Below are positions 29,775 through 37,832 of a stretch of 64,000 nt of DNA, piece after piece. The stretch comes from Streptomyces sp. NRRL F-6131 (GTDB taxonomy: Bacteria; Actinomycetota; Actinomycetes; Streptomycetales; Streptomycetaceae). The DNA is taken from assembly GCA_000719695.1 (NCBI GenBank), contig JOHN01000001.1, positions 124,001 to 188,000 of the forward strand. The letters run 5' to 3'. A program made the translations under genes and the position numbers. The notes below the pieces were generated by a model. That model was not told the DNA's origin. It did no database searches and worked only from the letters and a program-made list of their open reading frames with translations. Within the stretch, counting starts at the first letter, position 1; each line of letters opens with the position of its first letter.

Positions 29775-30836
29775 GTGTCCGGCCACCCCGTCCCCCAGCA
29801 GCCCCTCGCCCGCTTCGGCGGCCGCCTCGCGACCGGACTGCGCGACGTCACCTCGGACCCGGCCGCGCTGGACTCCACCGGCTGGTGGGCGGTCGTCCAC
29901 GACTTCGAGGGCCGGCTCACCTGCGCCCGCTTCGACGACGTCCGCCCGGCCCCGGCCCCGCCCTCCGGCGCCGGCTGGCTCGGCCCGTCCGCCGGCGGCT
30001 GGCGCAGCTCGCTCGACCGCGCCGCCTACACCGCGGGCGTGCGCCGGATCCGCGAGCACATCGCGGCCGGCGAGGTCTACCAGGCCAACCTCTGCCGGGT
30101 GCTCTCCGCCGGGCTGCCCGACCCGGACCGCTCCGACATCGACGCGCTCACCGGCCTGCTCGCCCACGGCAACCCCGCCCCCTACGCCGGGACGGTCCGG
30201 CTGCCCGACCACGGGGTGGAGATCGCCACCGCCTCGCCCGAGCTCTACCTGCGCCGCGCCGGCCGCACCGTCTCCTCCGGCCCGATCAAGGGCACCGGCC
30301 GCACCGAGCACGACCTGCTCGACAAGGACCACGCCGAGAACGTGATGATCGTCGACCTGGTCCGCAACGACCTCGGCCGGGTCTGCGCCACCGGCACCGT
30401 CACCGTGCCCGACCTGTGCGCGGTCGAGAAGCACCCCGGCCTGGTCCACCTGGTCTCCACCGTCGAGGGCACCCTGCGCGAGGACGCCGGCTGGCCCGAA
30501 CTGCTCGCCGCGACCTTCCCGCCCGGCTCCGTCACCGGCGCCCCCAAGTCCAGCGCCCTGCGGATCATCGAGGCCCTGGAGACCGCCCCGCGCGGGCCCT
30601 ACTGCGGCGCCGTCGGCTGGGTCGACGCCGACCGCGGCGAGGCCGAACTCGCCGTCGGCATCCGCACCTTCTGGATCGACCGGACCGACCCGGCGGCGCC
30701 CGAACTGCGCTTCGGCACCGGCGCCGGCATCACCTGGGACTCCGACCCCGACCGGGAGTGGGCGGAAACCGAACTGAAGGCGGCCCGCCTGGTCGCGATA
30801 GCGTCGGGCGCCGAGACCCACCCCGACACCGACTGA
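29775..30836 (+). CDS. pabB: Chorismate-binding enzyme, aminodeoxychorismate synthase component I-like
   Basis: This 353-residue protein has the chorismate-utilising fold. The N-terminal regulatory domain is shortened, and the catalytic part begins near AAYTAGVRRIREHIAAGEVYQANL. Motifs are SPELYLRRAGRTVSSGPIKGT (the PIKGT motif with the lysine used by PabB enzymes), DLVRNDLGRVC, FPPGSVTGAPK and CGAVGWVDADRGEAELAVGIRTF. With a glutaminase partner such enzymes turn chorismate into 4-amino-4-deoxychorismate for p-aminobenzoate and folate. The next gene is a PabC-type lyase, which supports PabB over anthranilate synthase. The GTG start at 29775 has CAGGAG upstream. Confidence 0.82.
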   Translation: MSGHPVPQQPLARFGGRLATGLRDVTSDPAALDSTGWWAVVHDFEGRLTCARFDDVRPAPAPPSGAGWLGPSAGGWRSSLDRAAYTAGVRRIREHIAAGEVYQANLCRVLSAGLPDPDRSDIDALTGLLAHGNPAPYAGTVRLPDHGVEIATASPELYLRRAGRTVSSGPIKGTGRTEHDLLDKDHAENVMIVDLVRNDLGRVCATGTVTVPDLCAVEKHPGLVHLVSTVEGTLREDAGWPELLAATFPPGSVTGAPKSSALRIIEALETAPRGPYCGAVGWVDADRGEAELAVGIRTFWIDRTDPAAPELRFGTGAGITWDSDPDREWAETELKAARLVAIASGAETHPDTD

Positions 30837-30911
30837 ACCGACACGGACCCGCCCCGGCGCCGCCACCGGCCCCGGCCGGACCGTGTCCGTCCCCGCCAGG
30901 AGCACCCCGCG

Positions 30912-31742
30912 ATGCAGCACCCGACCACCAGCTGGGTCAACGGCACCCTCGTCGACTCCGCGGACCCGGCCCTGCCCGTCCTCGACCACGGACTCACCAC
31001 CGGCGACGGCGTGTTCGAGACCCTGAAGGCCGTCGACGGCGAGCTCTTCGCCCTCACCCGCCACCTCGACCGCCTCACCCGCTCCGCCCGCGGCCTCGGC
31101 CTGCCCGACCCCGACCACGACCGGGTCCGCGAGGCCTGCGCCGCCGTCCTCGCCGCCAACCCGATGCCGCTCGGCCGCCTGCGCCTCACCTACACCGGCG
31201 GCACCGCGCCGCTCGGGTCCGAGCGCGGCGACGGGGCCCCCACCCTGGTGGCCTCCCTCGGCACCGCCGCCCGCCGGCCCGACACCACCGCCGTCGCGGT
31301 CGTCCCCTGGCGCCGCAACGAGCACAGCGCGGTCGTCGGCCTCAAGACCACCTCCTACGCCGAGAACGTCGTCGCCCTGGCCGCCGCCCACCGTGCCGGC
31401 GCCTCCGAGGCGCTGCTCGCCAACACCGCCGGCCGGCTCTGCGAGGGCACCGGCTCCAACGTCTTCGTCGTCCTCGGCGGCCGACTGCTCACCCCGCCGC
31501 TCTCCTCCGGCTGCCTGGCCGGCATCACCCGGCAGCTCGTCCTCGACTGGTGCGGCGCCGAGGAGGCCGACCTGCCGCTCGACGCCCTCCACGAGGCCGA
31601 CGAGATCTTCCTGACCTCCACCCTGCGCGACGTCCAGGCCGTCACCCGGGTCGACGACCGCGAGCTCGCCGGCCCCGGGCCGGTCACCCTCGAGGCCATG
31701 GGGACCTTCACCCGGCGCAGCGGCGACGACCTCGACCCCTGA
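30912..31742 (+). CDS. pabC: Class IV aminotransferase, aminodeoxychorismate lyase-like
   Basis: This 276-residue PLP enzyme of fold type IV carries Lys145 in GLKTTSYAEN as the Schiff-base lysine, preceded by DHGLTTGDGVFETLKAVDG at the N-terminus. EGTGSNVFVV and SGCLAGITRQLVLDW line the cofactor site. It follows the pabB-like gene after 75 bases, so the likely reaction is release of pyruvate from aminodeoxychorismate to give p-aminobenzoate. A branched-chain or D-amino-acid aminotransferase is the alternative within the family. The ATG at 30912 has a CCAGGAGC ribosome binding site. A terminator follows. Confidence 0.8.
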   Translation: MQHPTTSWVNGTLVDSADPALPVLDHGLTTGDGVFETLKAVDGELFALTRHLDRLTRSARGLGLPDPDHDRVREACAAVLAANPMPLGRLRLTYTGGTAPLGSERGDGAPTLVASLGTAARRPDTTAVAVVPWRRNEHSAVVGLKTTSYAENVVALAAAHRAGASEALLANTAGRLCEGTGSNVFVVLGGRLLTPPLSSGCLAGITRQLVLDWCGAEEADLPLDALHEADEIFLTSTLRDVQAVTRVDDRELAGPGPVTLEAMGTFTRRSGDDLDP

Positions 31743-31789
31743 GCCCCCCCGCACCGGCACCGGGCCGCCGCCCGGCCGGCCGGTGACCC

Positions 31790-31823
31790 GAGCCCCCGCC
31801 GCGGGAACGCCCGGCGGGGGCTC
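31790..31823 (+). terminator. Hairpin terminator after the pabC-like gene
   Basis: GAGCCCCCGCC (31790-31800) pairs with GGCGGGGGCTC (31813-31823) across a 12-base loop. Confidence 0.75.
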
Positions 31824-31871
31824 CGGCGTCCGACCGGTAGAAGACCCGGACGGCGGGGAAGGGACCTCGAC

Positions 31872-32714
31872 ATGACCATCACGCTGCGCCCCGAGAGCCC
31901 GGAGACCCCCACCGCCGCGGGCGGCCGCACCAGACGCTGGCAGATCTGCGTCAACGGCCGGCAGGTCGGCGGGCTGCGCACCACCGCCGTCCCGCGCGGA
32001 GATCAACTCTGGGGAGAGATAGCCGAGTTGGCGGTGCACAGCGGACGCGGCCGGGGCCGCGGGACGATCGGTGCGCTGGCCGCCGAAGAGGTGCTGCGCG
32101 GTTGGGGCTGCATCCGGGTCGACGCCGACATCCCGGAGACCTCGCGGGTCGCCCGCTCGCTCGCGGTCACCCTCGGCTACACCGAGCGGATGCGGAACAT
32201 GATCAAGCGGCTCGACGGGCCGCCCGCCCTGCCGGGCGGCGTCGCCGCGCGCCCGATCGGCGCCGCCGAGTTCCCCGCCTGGCTGGCCGAGGCCAAGGAG
32301 GGCTACCTGCGCGACCTGCTGGCCTCCGGGCTCGGCGAGGAACAGGCCCGCGCCAAGGCCGACGCCGACCACCTGACGCTGCTGCCGCAGGGCGCCGCCA
32401 CCCCGGGCGTCGCGCTGCGCCGCCTGCACGGGCCCGGCGAGGAGCCGCTGGGCTCGCTCTGGCTGGCGCTGCGCCTGCGGGAGCTGGCCGACGGCGCCCC
32501 GCTCGGCTGGGTCATGGTGGTCGAGGTGGCCGACGCCCACCGGGGGCGCGGTCACGGGCGGACGCTGATGCGGGTCGCGGAGCGCGAGTGCCTCGCGGCG
32601 GGCGTCCGCGACCTCGGGCTGAACGTCTTCAGCGGCAACGAGGTCGCGATCCGCCTCTACGAGTCGCTCGGCTACCGGGTCACCAACCGGGTCTACGGCA
32701 AGCCGCTCCTGTGA
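31872..32714 (+). CDS. Tandem-domain GNAT acetyltransferase
   Basis: This 280-residue protein appears to hold two GNAT folds. The C-terminal one looks active: VMVVEVADAHRGRGHGRTLM with the acetyl-CoA loop RGRGHG, then FSGNEVAIRLYESLGYR. The N-terminal one (about 25-115) has a similar but weaker motif, AELAVHSGRGRGRGTIGALA, and ends with ARSLAVTLGYTERM. The acceptor is unknown. The ATG at 31872 has GGGGAAGGGA upstream, and a TAGAAG element (31838-31843) could be its -10 box. It converges on the DsbA-like gene. Confidence 0.8.
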   Translation: MTITLRPESPETPTAAGGRTRRWQICVNGRQVGGLRTTAVPRGDQLWGEIAELAVHSGRGRGRGTIGALAAEEVLRGWGCIRVDADIPETSRVARSLAVTLGYTERMRNMIKRLDGPPALPGGVAARPIGAAEFPAWLAEAKEGYLRDLLASGLGEEQARAKADADHLTLLPQGAATPGVALRRLHGPGEEPLGSLWLALRLRELADGAPLGWVMVVEVADAHRGRGHGRTLMRVAERECLAAGVRDLGLNVFSGNEVAIRLYESLGYRVTNRVYGKPLL

Positions 32715-32754
32715 GCCGGTGGACCGGGCCCGGCCGGCCCGTTCCGGCCGGCTC
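32713..32754. terminator. Imperfect hairpin between convergent genes
   Basis: GAGCCGG (32713-32719) pairs with CCGGCTC (32748-32754), with an inner CGGGCC/GGCCCG helix (32725-32730 and 32736-32741). It overlaps the acetyltransferase stop and probably serves it. Confidence 0.5.
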
Positions 32755-32780
32755 GCAGGAGAGCGGGGCGGGGCCGCGGG

Positions 32781-33281
32781 TCAGGAGGCCCGGGCGGCCT
32801 CGACGGCGGCGACGACGCGGCCCAGCAGGCCGTCCTGGCTCTGCCCGCCGTCGAACCGCTGCCCGCCGATCACATAGGTCGGCGTGCCCTTCACGCCGAT
32901 CGCCCGGCCCTCGGCCTGGTCGGCGTCCACGGTCAGCATGTGCCGGCCGTCCACCAGCGCGGTGTCCACCTCCTCGACGTCCACCCCGACCTCGCGGGCG
33001 ACCTCCAGCAGCACCTCGGTGCCGCGGGCCTCCAGGTCCTCGACCCGGGCCAGCAGCGCCTCGACGAAGGGCCAGCCCAGGCCCTGGGAGAACGCCTCCT
33101 CGGCGGCCTCGGCGGCGGCGTAGGCGTGCTTGTGCTTCTCCAGCGGGAAGTGCCGCAGCTCGATCGACAGCGCGTCGCCGTAGCGGGCGCGCAGCGCGCG
33201 GACGTCGTCCAGGGCGGTGCGGCAGTCCGGGCACTGGAGTTCGCACCAGAACTCGAGACGGGGGAGGGAACCTTCGATCAT
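32781..33281 (-). CDS. DsbA/FrnE-family thioredoxin-fold protein
   Basis: This 166-residue protein has the thioredoxin fold with a helical insertion typical of DsbA-like oxidoreductases. The active site CPDC lies near the N-terminus in FWCELQCPDCRTAL, and the cis-proline loop is GVKGTPTYVIGG. There is no signal peptide, so it acts in the cytoplasm, like the FrnE group. The middle (about 50-120) is the helical domain that normally shapes the substrate site. The partner or substrate is unknown. Its start faces a repeat-containing divergent spacer. Confidence 0.82.
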   Translation of the reverse strand: MIEGSLPRLEFWCELQCPDCRTALDDVRALRARYGDALSIELRHFPLEKHKHAYAAAEAAEEAFSQGLGWPFVEALLARVEDLEARGTEVLLEVAREVGVDVEEVDTALVDGRHMLTVDADQAEGRAIGVKGTPTYVIGGQRFDGGQSQDGLLGRVVAAVEAARAS

Positions 33282-33434
33282 GCCTTCAGTGTTTCATCTG
33301 TGGGCCCCGCGCCGTTCCGGCGGCCGGGCCCGGCCAGACCGGAGCGACGGGAGGTCCGCGGAGATGAACAGTCCGACGGGAGGGGCGACGGTGGCGGTGG
33401 CGACCGCGACGAGCCCGACCGGCACCAGTCCGAC

Positions 33435-33506
33435 GAGCACCAGGGCGAGCACCAGCCCCACGAGCACCAGTCCCACGAGCAGTGGTCCGGTGAGCACCGG
33501 CCCGAC
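33435..33506 (+). repeat. 15-base minisatellite in a divergent spacer
   Basis: Units GAGCACCAGGGC (12 bases, 33435-33446), GAGCACCAGCCCCAC (33447-33461), GAGCACCAGTCCCAC (33462-33476), GAGCAGTGGTCCGGT (33477-33491) and GAGCACCGGCCCGAC (33492-33506) run in tandem. A short open frame from 33364 reads them as Ser-Pro-Thr-Ser-Thr; I do not call it a gene. Confidence 0.85.
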
Positions 33507-33557
33507 GGGTCCGGCCCGACCCGTGAGGGCGACGGCGCCGGGCGGGGGGAGGCGGTC

Positions 33558-34094
33558 GTGCTGACGGCGGCGGTCAGTATCGCGCTCACCGCGGCGGGAG
33601 TGGCGGTGGCGGGCCTGCGGGCCTACCGCCGGCGCTTCCTCTCCGCGACCCGCTGGTTCGCCGTGGCGCTGCTGCCCCTGGGCCTCTACCTGACCGGTCT
33701 GTTCCCGGTGGCCCGGACCATCGGCGACGAGATCGCCGACTGGGCGACCAAGCTCGTTCTCGATCCCCGGGTGTGGACCGGCATCGTGCTGCTGGCCGTC
33801 TCGGCCGGTCTGCTGGTCACCACGCGCCGGCTGGGCCGCCGCGGAGCGGTGACCGGGGGGAGCGACTCCCCTCCGGCCGCCGGGCCGGCCCCGGCCCGTC
33901 CGGCCGTGGCCCCCGCCACCGGCGCCCCGGCGGCCGAACCGGCCCCGAAGCGCGCCCGGGAGGCCGCCCGGGCCGAGCCGGCGGCGCCGGGCAGGACCGG
34001 AAAGGCCGGGAAGGCGGGCAAGGTGGGCAAGGGCGGGGACGGTCTCGACGAGTTCGCCGACATCGAGGAGATCCTCCGCCGACGCGGCATCTGA
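33558..34094 (+). CDS. Two-pass membrane protein, unknown function
   Basis: A 178-residue protein without a recognised family. Helix 1 (VLTAAVSIALTAAGVAVAGL) starts at the N-terminus, followed by a basic AYRRRF loop. A second hydrophobic stretch is WFAVALLPLGLYLTGLF, and a third, TGIVLLAVSAGLLVT, follows after about 25 residues. The C-terminal 70 residues are Pro/Ala-rich with a GKAGKAGKVGKGG run and end in an acidic-basic LDEFADIEEILRRRGI, which looks like a binding helix. The GTG at 33558 has GGGGGAGG just upstream. It converges on the CGNR gene. Confidence 0.7.
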   Translation: MLTAAVSIALTAAGVAVAGLRAYRRRFLSATRWFAVALLPLGLYLTGLFPVARTIGDEIADWATKLVLDPRVWTGIVLLAVSAGLLVTTRRLGRRGAVTGGSDSPPAAGPAPARPAVAPATGAPAAEPAPKRAREAARAEPAAPGRTGKAGKAGKVGKGGDGLDEFADIEEILRRRGI

Positions 34095-34138
34095 GCGTCC
34101 GGCCCGCGCCCCGACCCCGGCCCGGTCCCCCCGGCCGA

Positions 34139-34708
34139 TCAGCCCGAGGCCACCGTGTCCGCCGAACGCTGGCGGGCCCGGTAGGCGGCGACGTGCAGCC
34201 GGTTCCCGCAGGTCCGGCTGTCGCAGTAGCGGCGCGAGCGGTTGCGCGAGAGGTCGACGAAGACCCGCGCGCAGTCCGGCGCCTCGCAGCGGCGCAGCCG
34301 CTCCCGCTCGCCCGCGGTGAGGATGAACGCCAGCGCCATGCCCAGTTCGGCGGCCAGGTGGTCGCCGAGGGCGGCGTGCGGGGCGAAGTAGTGGATGTGC
34401 CACCCGTGGTGGTCGTGGTTGGTCAGCCGGGGTGTCGTCCCGGCCGCCGCGACCAGGGCGTTCACCAGCTCGGCGGCCTCTTCGGTGGATTCGGTGCCGA
34501 AGACCTCGCGCAGCCGGGAGCGCAGTTCCTGCACCTGGCGCAGGTCGTCGTCGGTGAGCGAGTCGATCTCGCTGATCTCCTGCCGGACCACGAAGGCGTC
34601 GAGCGCGGCGGTGTCGGGCAGCAGCTCGGTGCCGCACACCTCGGGTGCGGTGTTGAGCAGCTCGACGAGGATGCTCAGGGCGCACTCGGTGTCATGGGTG
34701 ATCAGCAC
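34139..34708 (-). CDS. CGNR zinc-finger protein with ABATE domain (putative regulator)
   Basis: This 189-residue protein, read leftwards, belongs to the CGNR family. The C-terminal zinc finger is RRCEAPDCARVFVDLSRNRS followed by RRYCDSRTCGNRLHVAAYRA, with the four zinc cysteines and the name-giving CGNR. The N-terminal two-thirds (about 1-135) correspond to the ABATE helical domain, thought to bind a small ligand. These proteins are presumed DNA-binding stress regulators. The GTG start at 34706-34708 has GAGGAG upstream on its strand. ssgB lies upstream in the same direction, beyond a 511-base gap, so it is probably not in the same operon. Confidence 0.85.
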   Translation of the reverse strand: MLITHDTECALSILVELLNTAPEVCGTELLPDTAALDAFVVRQEISEIDSLTDDDLRQVQELRSRLREVFGTESTEEAAELVNALVAAAGTTPRLTNHDHHGWHIHYFAPHAALGDHLAAELGMALAFILTAGERERLRRCEAPDCARVFVDLSRNRSRRYCDSRTCGNRLHVAAYRARQRSADTVASG

Positions 34709-35219
34709 GTGGAGGCTCCTCGTGCGGAGGGGGCCGTGGGCACCCCGCGACTACGGGTCATTCCCAGACCCTACCGGGGCGGCGGGGGGTGGGGCGGCGG
34801 CTTGCTTCGAAGACGCGTACGGATTCCGTCAGTCTGTACGGAGTTTCCTCCGGGGTCGTGTTCCGGGGGGTGTCCGCCCGGGCAGACTCCCGGGCAGCCC
34901 CGCGCCGGGCCCCGGCGGGCGACCGGACGCCGGGCCGGACGCGCGGCCGGTGTGCGGCCGGTGTGCGCCGCGGGACGCGCGGCCGGGAGAACGGTCGCGC
35001 CCGGCAGCGAGGCCGGCCACCCATGGGATGGCCGGCTCCGATGCCGGGCGCGTGCGGTGCTGCGGGCCCACCCCGGTACGGGTGAACCGTTTCATCACCG
35101 GCCCCGAGACCGCGTCGTACGCGGCTGAGTCTGCTGCCGTGCCCCCGAGTAGGACGGCTGCGGTGACGGCAGGGGCTACGACCCCGCCGACAGCGGGGCG
35201 TGACCGCCTCCGGTCGGGG
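34709..35219. other. Gene-free stretch between ssgB and the CGNR gene
   Basis: No convincing gene is seen. Near ssgB there are two small hairpins, CCCCGC/GCGGGG (35182-35187, 35193-35198) and GACCG/CGGTC (35202-35206, 35211-35215), which could terminate ssgB. GCGGCCGGTGT occurs twice close together around 34940-34965. A promoter for the CGNR gene should lie at the left end but was not recognised. Confidence 0.4.
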
Positions 35220-35633
35220 TCAGCTTTCGGCGAGGATGTGGGACAGCTCCCGGTCGAGGTCGAAGTGACGGTGTTCGGTGCCGGGGGGCACGGCGGCGTC
35301 CGTCCGCTTGAGGAACGACTCAAGCGCCCGGGCCGGGGCCTCCAGCAGGGCTTCTCCTTCCGGAGAGCTCAGGGCGATGCAGACCACCCCTTGCCCGTGG
35401 CTGCGCGACGGCCAGACCCGGACGTCGCCGGTACCGGTGGGTCGGTGCAGCCCCTCCGCAAGGAGATCTCGGGCGAACACCCACTCCACGGTCTCGTCGG
35501 CGCCGGTGTGGAACGTGGCGTGCACGGCATAGGGGTCGGCGGTGTCGTAGCGCAGGCCCGCGGGGACGGGCAGTGAGGACTCGCTGGACACGATGAGGCG
35601 CAGGTGCAGCTCGCAGCTGACCGTGGTGTTCAT
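35220..35633 (-). CDS. ssgB: Sporulation and cell division protein SsgB
   Basis: SsgB is the SsgA-like protein that positions FtsZ rings for sporulation septa in aerial hyphae. The 137-residue product begins MNTTVSCELHLRLIVSSESS and ends in HRHFDLDRELSHILAES, with GLRYDTADPYAVHATFHTGA and VWPSRSHGQGVVCIALSSPE between. This is the extremely conserved SsgB sequence and length. The frame is open about 48 codons further upstream, but the ATG at 35631-35633 is chosen because it gives the family N-terminus and has GAAAGG 11 bases upstream. The gene indicates a mycelial, sporulating actinomycete. Confidence 0.96.
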   Translation of the reverse strand: MNTTVSCELHLRLIVSSESSLPVPAGLRYDTADPYAVHATFHTGADETVEWVFARDLLAEGLHRPTGTGDVRVWPSRSHGQGVVCIALSSPEGEALLEAPARALESFLKRTDAAVPPGTEHRHFDLDRELSHILAES

Positions 35634-35827
35634 AAGCGCCATGGCCTTTCGCTCAGTGTGCGCTCGGGGAATCGCACGTCGGCGAACGGACCATCCCACC
35701 TCCAAGACCGATGTAAACCCCTCTGTCCCGATTCGGGCGCGAGTCGTACCCCTTACGGCGCATTGCGGAATCGCCACAGACTGGCCGCCGGGCGATTAGC
35801 GGGGCCCTTCTCGGTTAGTTTCCTGGC

Positions 35828-36349
35828 ATGACTGTACGAAGCGACAAGGCACGCGGTGACGCGGCCGGGAACACCGGAACGGAGGACGGGATCGTGCCGG
35901 ACGACACGGGGGTGCCGACGGGGGCCGACGGCGGGGAGCCCGACGGCGGGGGCGCGGAGGGCACGGACGGCGGCAAGCCGCTCGGCTCGCGGGCCCCGCT
36001 CTTCATCCGCCGCTCGCGCCCGCTGCACCTGAGCTGGCAGGTGGCCGTCTTCCTGGTCGGCCTCGCGGTCGTGGTGCTCGGCGTGATCATGCTGCCGCTG
36101 CCCGGCCCCGGCTGGGTGGTCATCTTCCTCGGCATGGGCGTCTGGGCCACCGAGTTCGTCTGGGCCCAGCTGGCGCTGCGCTGGACCCGCCGCAAGGTGG
36201 CCGAGGCCGCCCAGAAGGCCCTGGACCCGAAGGTCCGGCGCCGCAACCTGACCCTCACCGCGATCGGCCTGGCGCTGATCGCCGCGCTCGGCGGCTGGTA
36301 CCTCTGGAAGTACGGGCTGGTCATGCCCTGGAAGATCCACGAGGACTGA
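35828..36349 (+). CDS. PGPGW-family membrane protein (TIGR02611-like)
   Basis: This 173-residue membrane protein has the signature LPLPGPGWVVIFLGMGVWAT. Residues 1-55 are hydrophilic and Gly/Asp-rich. Membrane helices are about 70-90 (VAVFLVGLAVVVLGVIML) and 93-110 (containing PGPGW), with a third near the C-terminus (LTAIGLALIAALGGWYLW). The family is common in actinomycetes and its function is unknown. No ribosome binding site is visible. A TAGTTT element (35816-35821) six bases before the ATG suggests a leaderless mRNA. It is divergent from ssgB. Confidence 0.8.
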   Translation: MTVRSDKARGDAAGNTGTEDGIVPDDTGVPTGADGGEPDGGGAEGTDGGKPLGSRAPLFIRRSRPLHLSWQVAVFLVGLAVVVLGVIMLPLPGPGWVVIFLGMGVWATEFVWAQLALRWTRRKVAEAAQKALDPKVRRRNLTLTAIGLALIAALGGWYLWKYGLVMPWKIHED

Positions 36350-36474
36350 GGTGGCCCGCCGGTCCACCGGGCGGGGCCGTCCGGGTGACGGCGCCGCCGG
36401 GGGAGCGGGTGGGCCGCGGGGGGAGAGCGGGTTCGGAGCACCCTCCGGGATGCGGTAATGTTTTCCCTGCACCC

Positions 36475-36546
36475 GGGCGATTAGCTCAGCGGGAGAGCAC
36501 TTCGTTCACACCGAAGGGGTCACTGGTTCGATCCCAGTATCGCCCA
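36475..36546 (+). tRNA. tRNA-Val(CAC), copy 1
   Basis: A 72-base gene: acceptor GGGCGAT/ATCGCCC, D-arm TAGCTCAGCGGGAGAGC, anticodon arm CTTCG-TTCACAC-CGAAG with anticodon CAC reading GUG, and T-arm GGTTCGATCCC. The discriminator is A and CCA is not encoded. TAATGT (36456-36461) is a possible -10 box. Confidence 0.95.
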
Positions 36547-36563
36547 CCGGAATGCATTGTGAT

Positions 36564-36600
36564 ATGTGAGGCCCAGCCGATTATCGGCTGGGCCTCACAT
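36564..36600 (+). terminator. Terminator after the first tRNA-Val(CAC)
   Basis: A perfect 17-bp stem (36564-36580 with 36584-36600; ATGTGAGGCCCAGCCGA) has a 3-base loop. Confidence 0.85.
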
Positions 36601-36753
36601 GTATTTCCACAATCTGGTGAACGGGGCCGGGGAATGCGCTGAGGCTCAGTCACCTTCCGTGCGGAGCGCGAGTTCTGCGGATGCGTCGGGCGGCGCTCCC
36701 CGGACGAGTTGTACGGCACCCCCCGAATGGTGCTACAGTTCTTCTCGTTGCCC

Positions 36754-36825
36754 GGGCGATTAGCTCAGCGGGAGAGCACTTCGTTCACACCGAAGGGGTC
36801 ACTGGTTCGATCCCAGTATCGCCCA
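36754..36825 (+). tRNA. tRNA-Val(CAC), copy 2
   Basis: It is identical over 72 bases to the copy at 36475, including CAC and the absence of an encoded CCA. It has its own terminator, and TACAGT (36734-36739) as a possible -10 box, so it is a separate transcription unit. Confidence 0.95.
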
Positions 36826-36836
36826 CCGGACAGCAC

Positions 36837-36870
36837 GCAGGCCCTGATCGGGACACCGATCAGGGCCTGC
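36837..36870 (+). terminator. Terminator after the second tRNA-Val(CAC)
   Basis: A perfect 15-bp stem GCAGGCCCTGATCGG (36837-36851) with 36856-36870 and loop GACA. It may also end the convergent exonuclease gene. Confidence 0.85.
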
Positions 36871-36912
36871 GGCGTTCGTGGACGGATCCGGCCGGAACTC
36901 GTCGGCCCGGAC

Positions 36913-37680
36913 CTACGCCGCCACCTCGCACTCGTGGTCCGGCGACAGCCGCCGCCCGCAACCGCACCGGGCCGGCCGCATCGGCCAGGACAGGTCCACC
37001 CGTTCGTCCGCCCCCGACCGGTCGAACCAGGCCTGCAGCCCCCGCGCCTGCGCCGCGTGCCAGACCGCCTGCCGCAGGTGCAGCTCCGCCACCGTCAGTC
37101 CGCCCAGCGCCCCCGGGTACCGGGCACCGATCGTCCGCACCACCTCCAGGGCCGCCGTCGCGTCCGCCGCCGCGTCGTGCGCCCCGGTCAGCTCCACCCC
37201 GTAGTGCCCGCACAGGTCGGTCAGCGTCCGCCGGCCCCGGCGGTAGCGGTCCACGTGCTTGTCCAGCACTCGCGGATCCAGCACCAGCAGCGCCGCCGGG
37301 CCGATCGCCTCGGCCAGCGACGTCCTCCGGTGCCGGCGCAGCTCGCGGTCCAGCAGCGTCAGGTCGTACGGCGCGTTCATCACCACCACCGGCCGTCCGG
37401 CCCGGGCCTGTTCGGCCAGCGCGGCGGCGACCTCGGCCACCACCACCGGCGCCGGCCGGCCGAAGGCCCGCACCCTCGCGTCGTCGATCCCGTGCACCGC
37501 GCGGGCGCCGTCGGGTATCGGCACGCCCGGGTCGGCGAGCCAGGAGGTCGCCACCGGGGCCGCGCCCGGGACGGGTTGGACGACCAGGGCGGCCGAGACG
37601 ATGCGGTCGGTCTCGACGTCCACGCCGGTGGTCTCGGTGTCGAAGGAGGCGAGCGGGCCGGTGAACCAGTGCTGCTGCAT
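36913..37680 (-). CDS. DnaQ-like 3'-5' exonuclease (DEDDh)
   Basis: This 255-residue protein has an RNase H-fold exonuclease domain of the DEDDh group: ExoI FDTETTGVDVETDRI, ExoII VVVMNAPYDLTLLDREL, and ExoIII AHDAAADATAAL with the catalytic His-Asp. It resembles DNA polymerase III epsilon and RNase T, but has no polymerase-binding tail that I recognise; the C-terminus carries a CGCGRRLSPDHEC cluster that could bind zinc. The frame is open further upstream. The ATG at 37678-37680 is chosen for its GAGGGG ribosome binding site and its position just before the fold. It could act in repair or RNA trimming. Confidence 0.85.
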   Translation of the reverse strand: MQQHWFTGPLASFDTETTGVDVETDRIVSAALVVQPVPGAAPVATSWLADPGVPIPDGARAVHGIDDARVRAFGRPAPVVVAEVAAALAEQARAGRPVVVMNAPYDLTLLDRELRRHRRTSLAEAIGPAALLVLDPRVLDKHVDRYRRGRRTLTDLCGHYGVELTGAHDAAADATAALEVVRTIGARYPGALGGLTVAELHLRQAVWHAAQARGLQAWFDRSGADERVDLSWPMRPARCGCGRRLSPDHECEVAA

Positions 37681-37832
37681 GACTGCCCCTCGAAAACAGC
37701 GCGTTCCCGACCCGGTGATACCCGCCCCTGACGCCCTCTCAACCGTTTGGCGGGACACCGGCCGGGCACCCTGCCCACGGGTGGCCGTGTTCGAATCCGG
37801 ACCGGCCCGGGGGCGGGGGAGGACGGACGGTC

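Noticed and set aside
33435..33506. CRISPR-like repeats
   Set aside because: Units are contiguous, 12-15 bases, with no spacers and no cas genes anywhere in the window.
33364..33564. Small Ser/Pro/Thr-repeat gene in the minisatellite spacer
   Set aside because: No proper ribosome binding site, repeats in all frames, and overlap with the downstream gene's start region.
34789..35085. Possible 98-codon gene in the gap between the CGNR gene and ssgB
   Set aside because: Arg/Gly/Ala-rich with no domain and no ribosome binding site.
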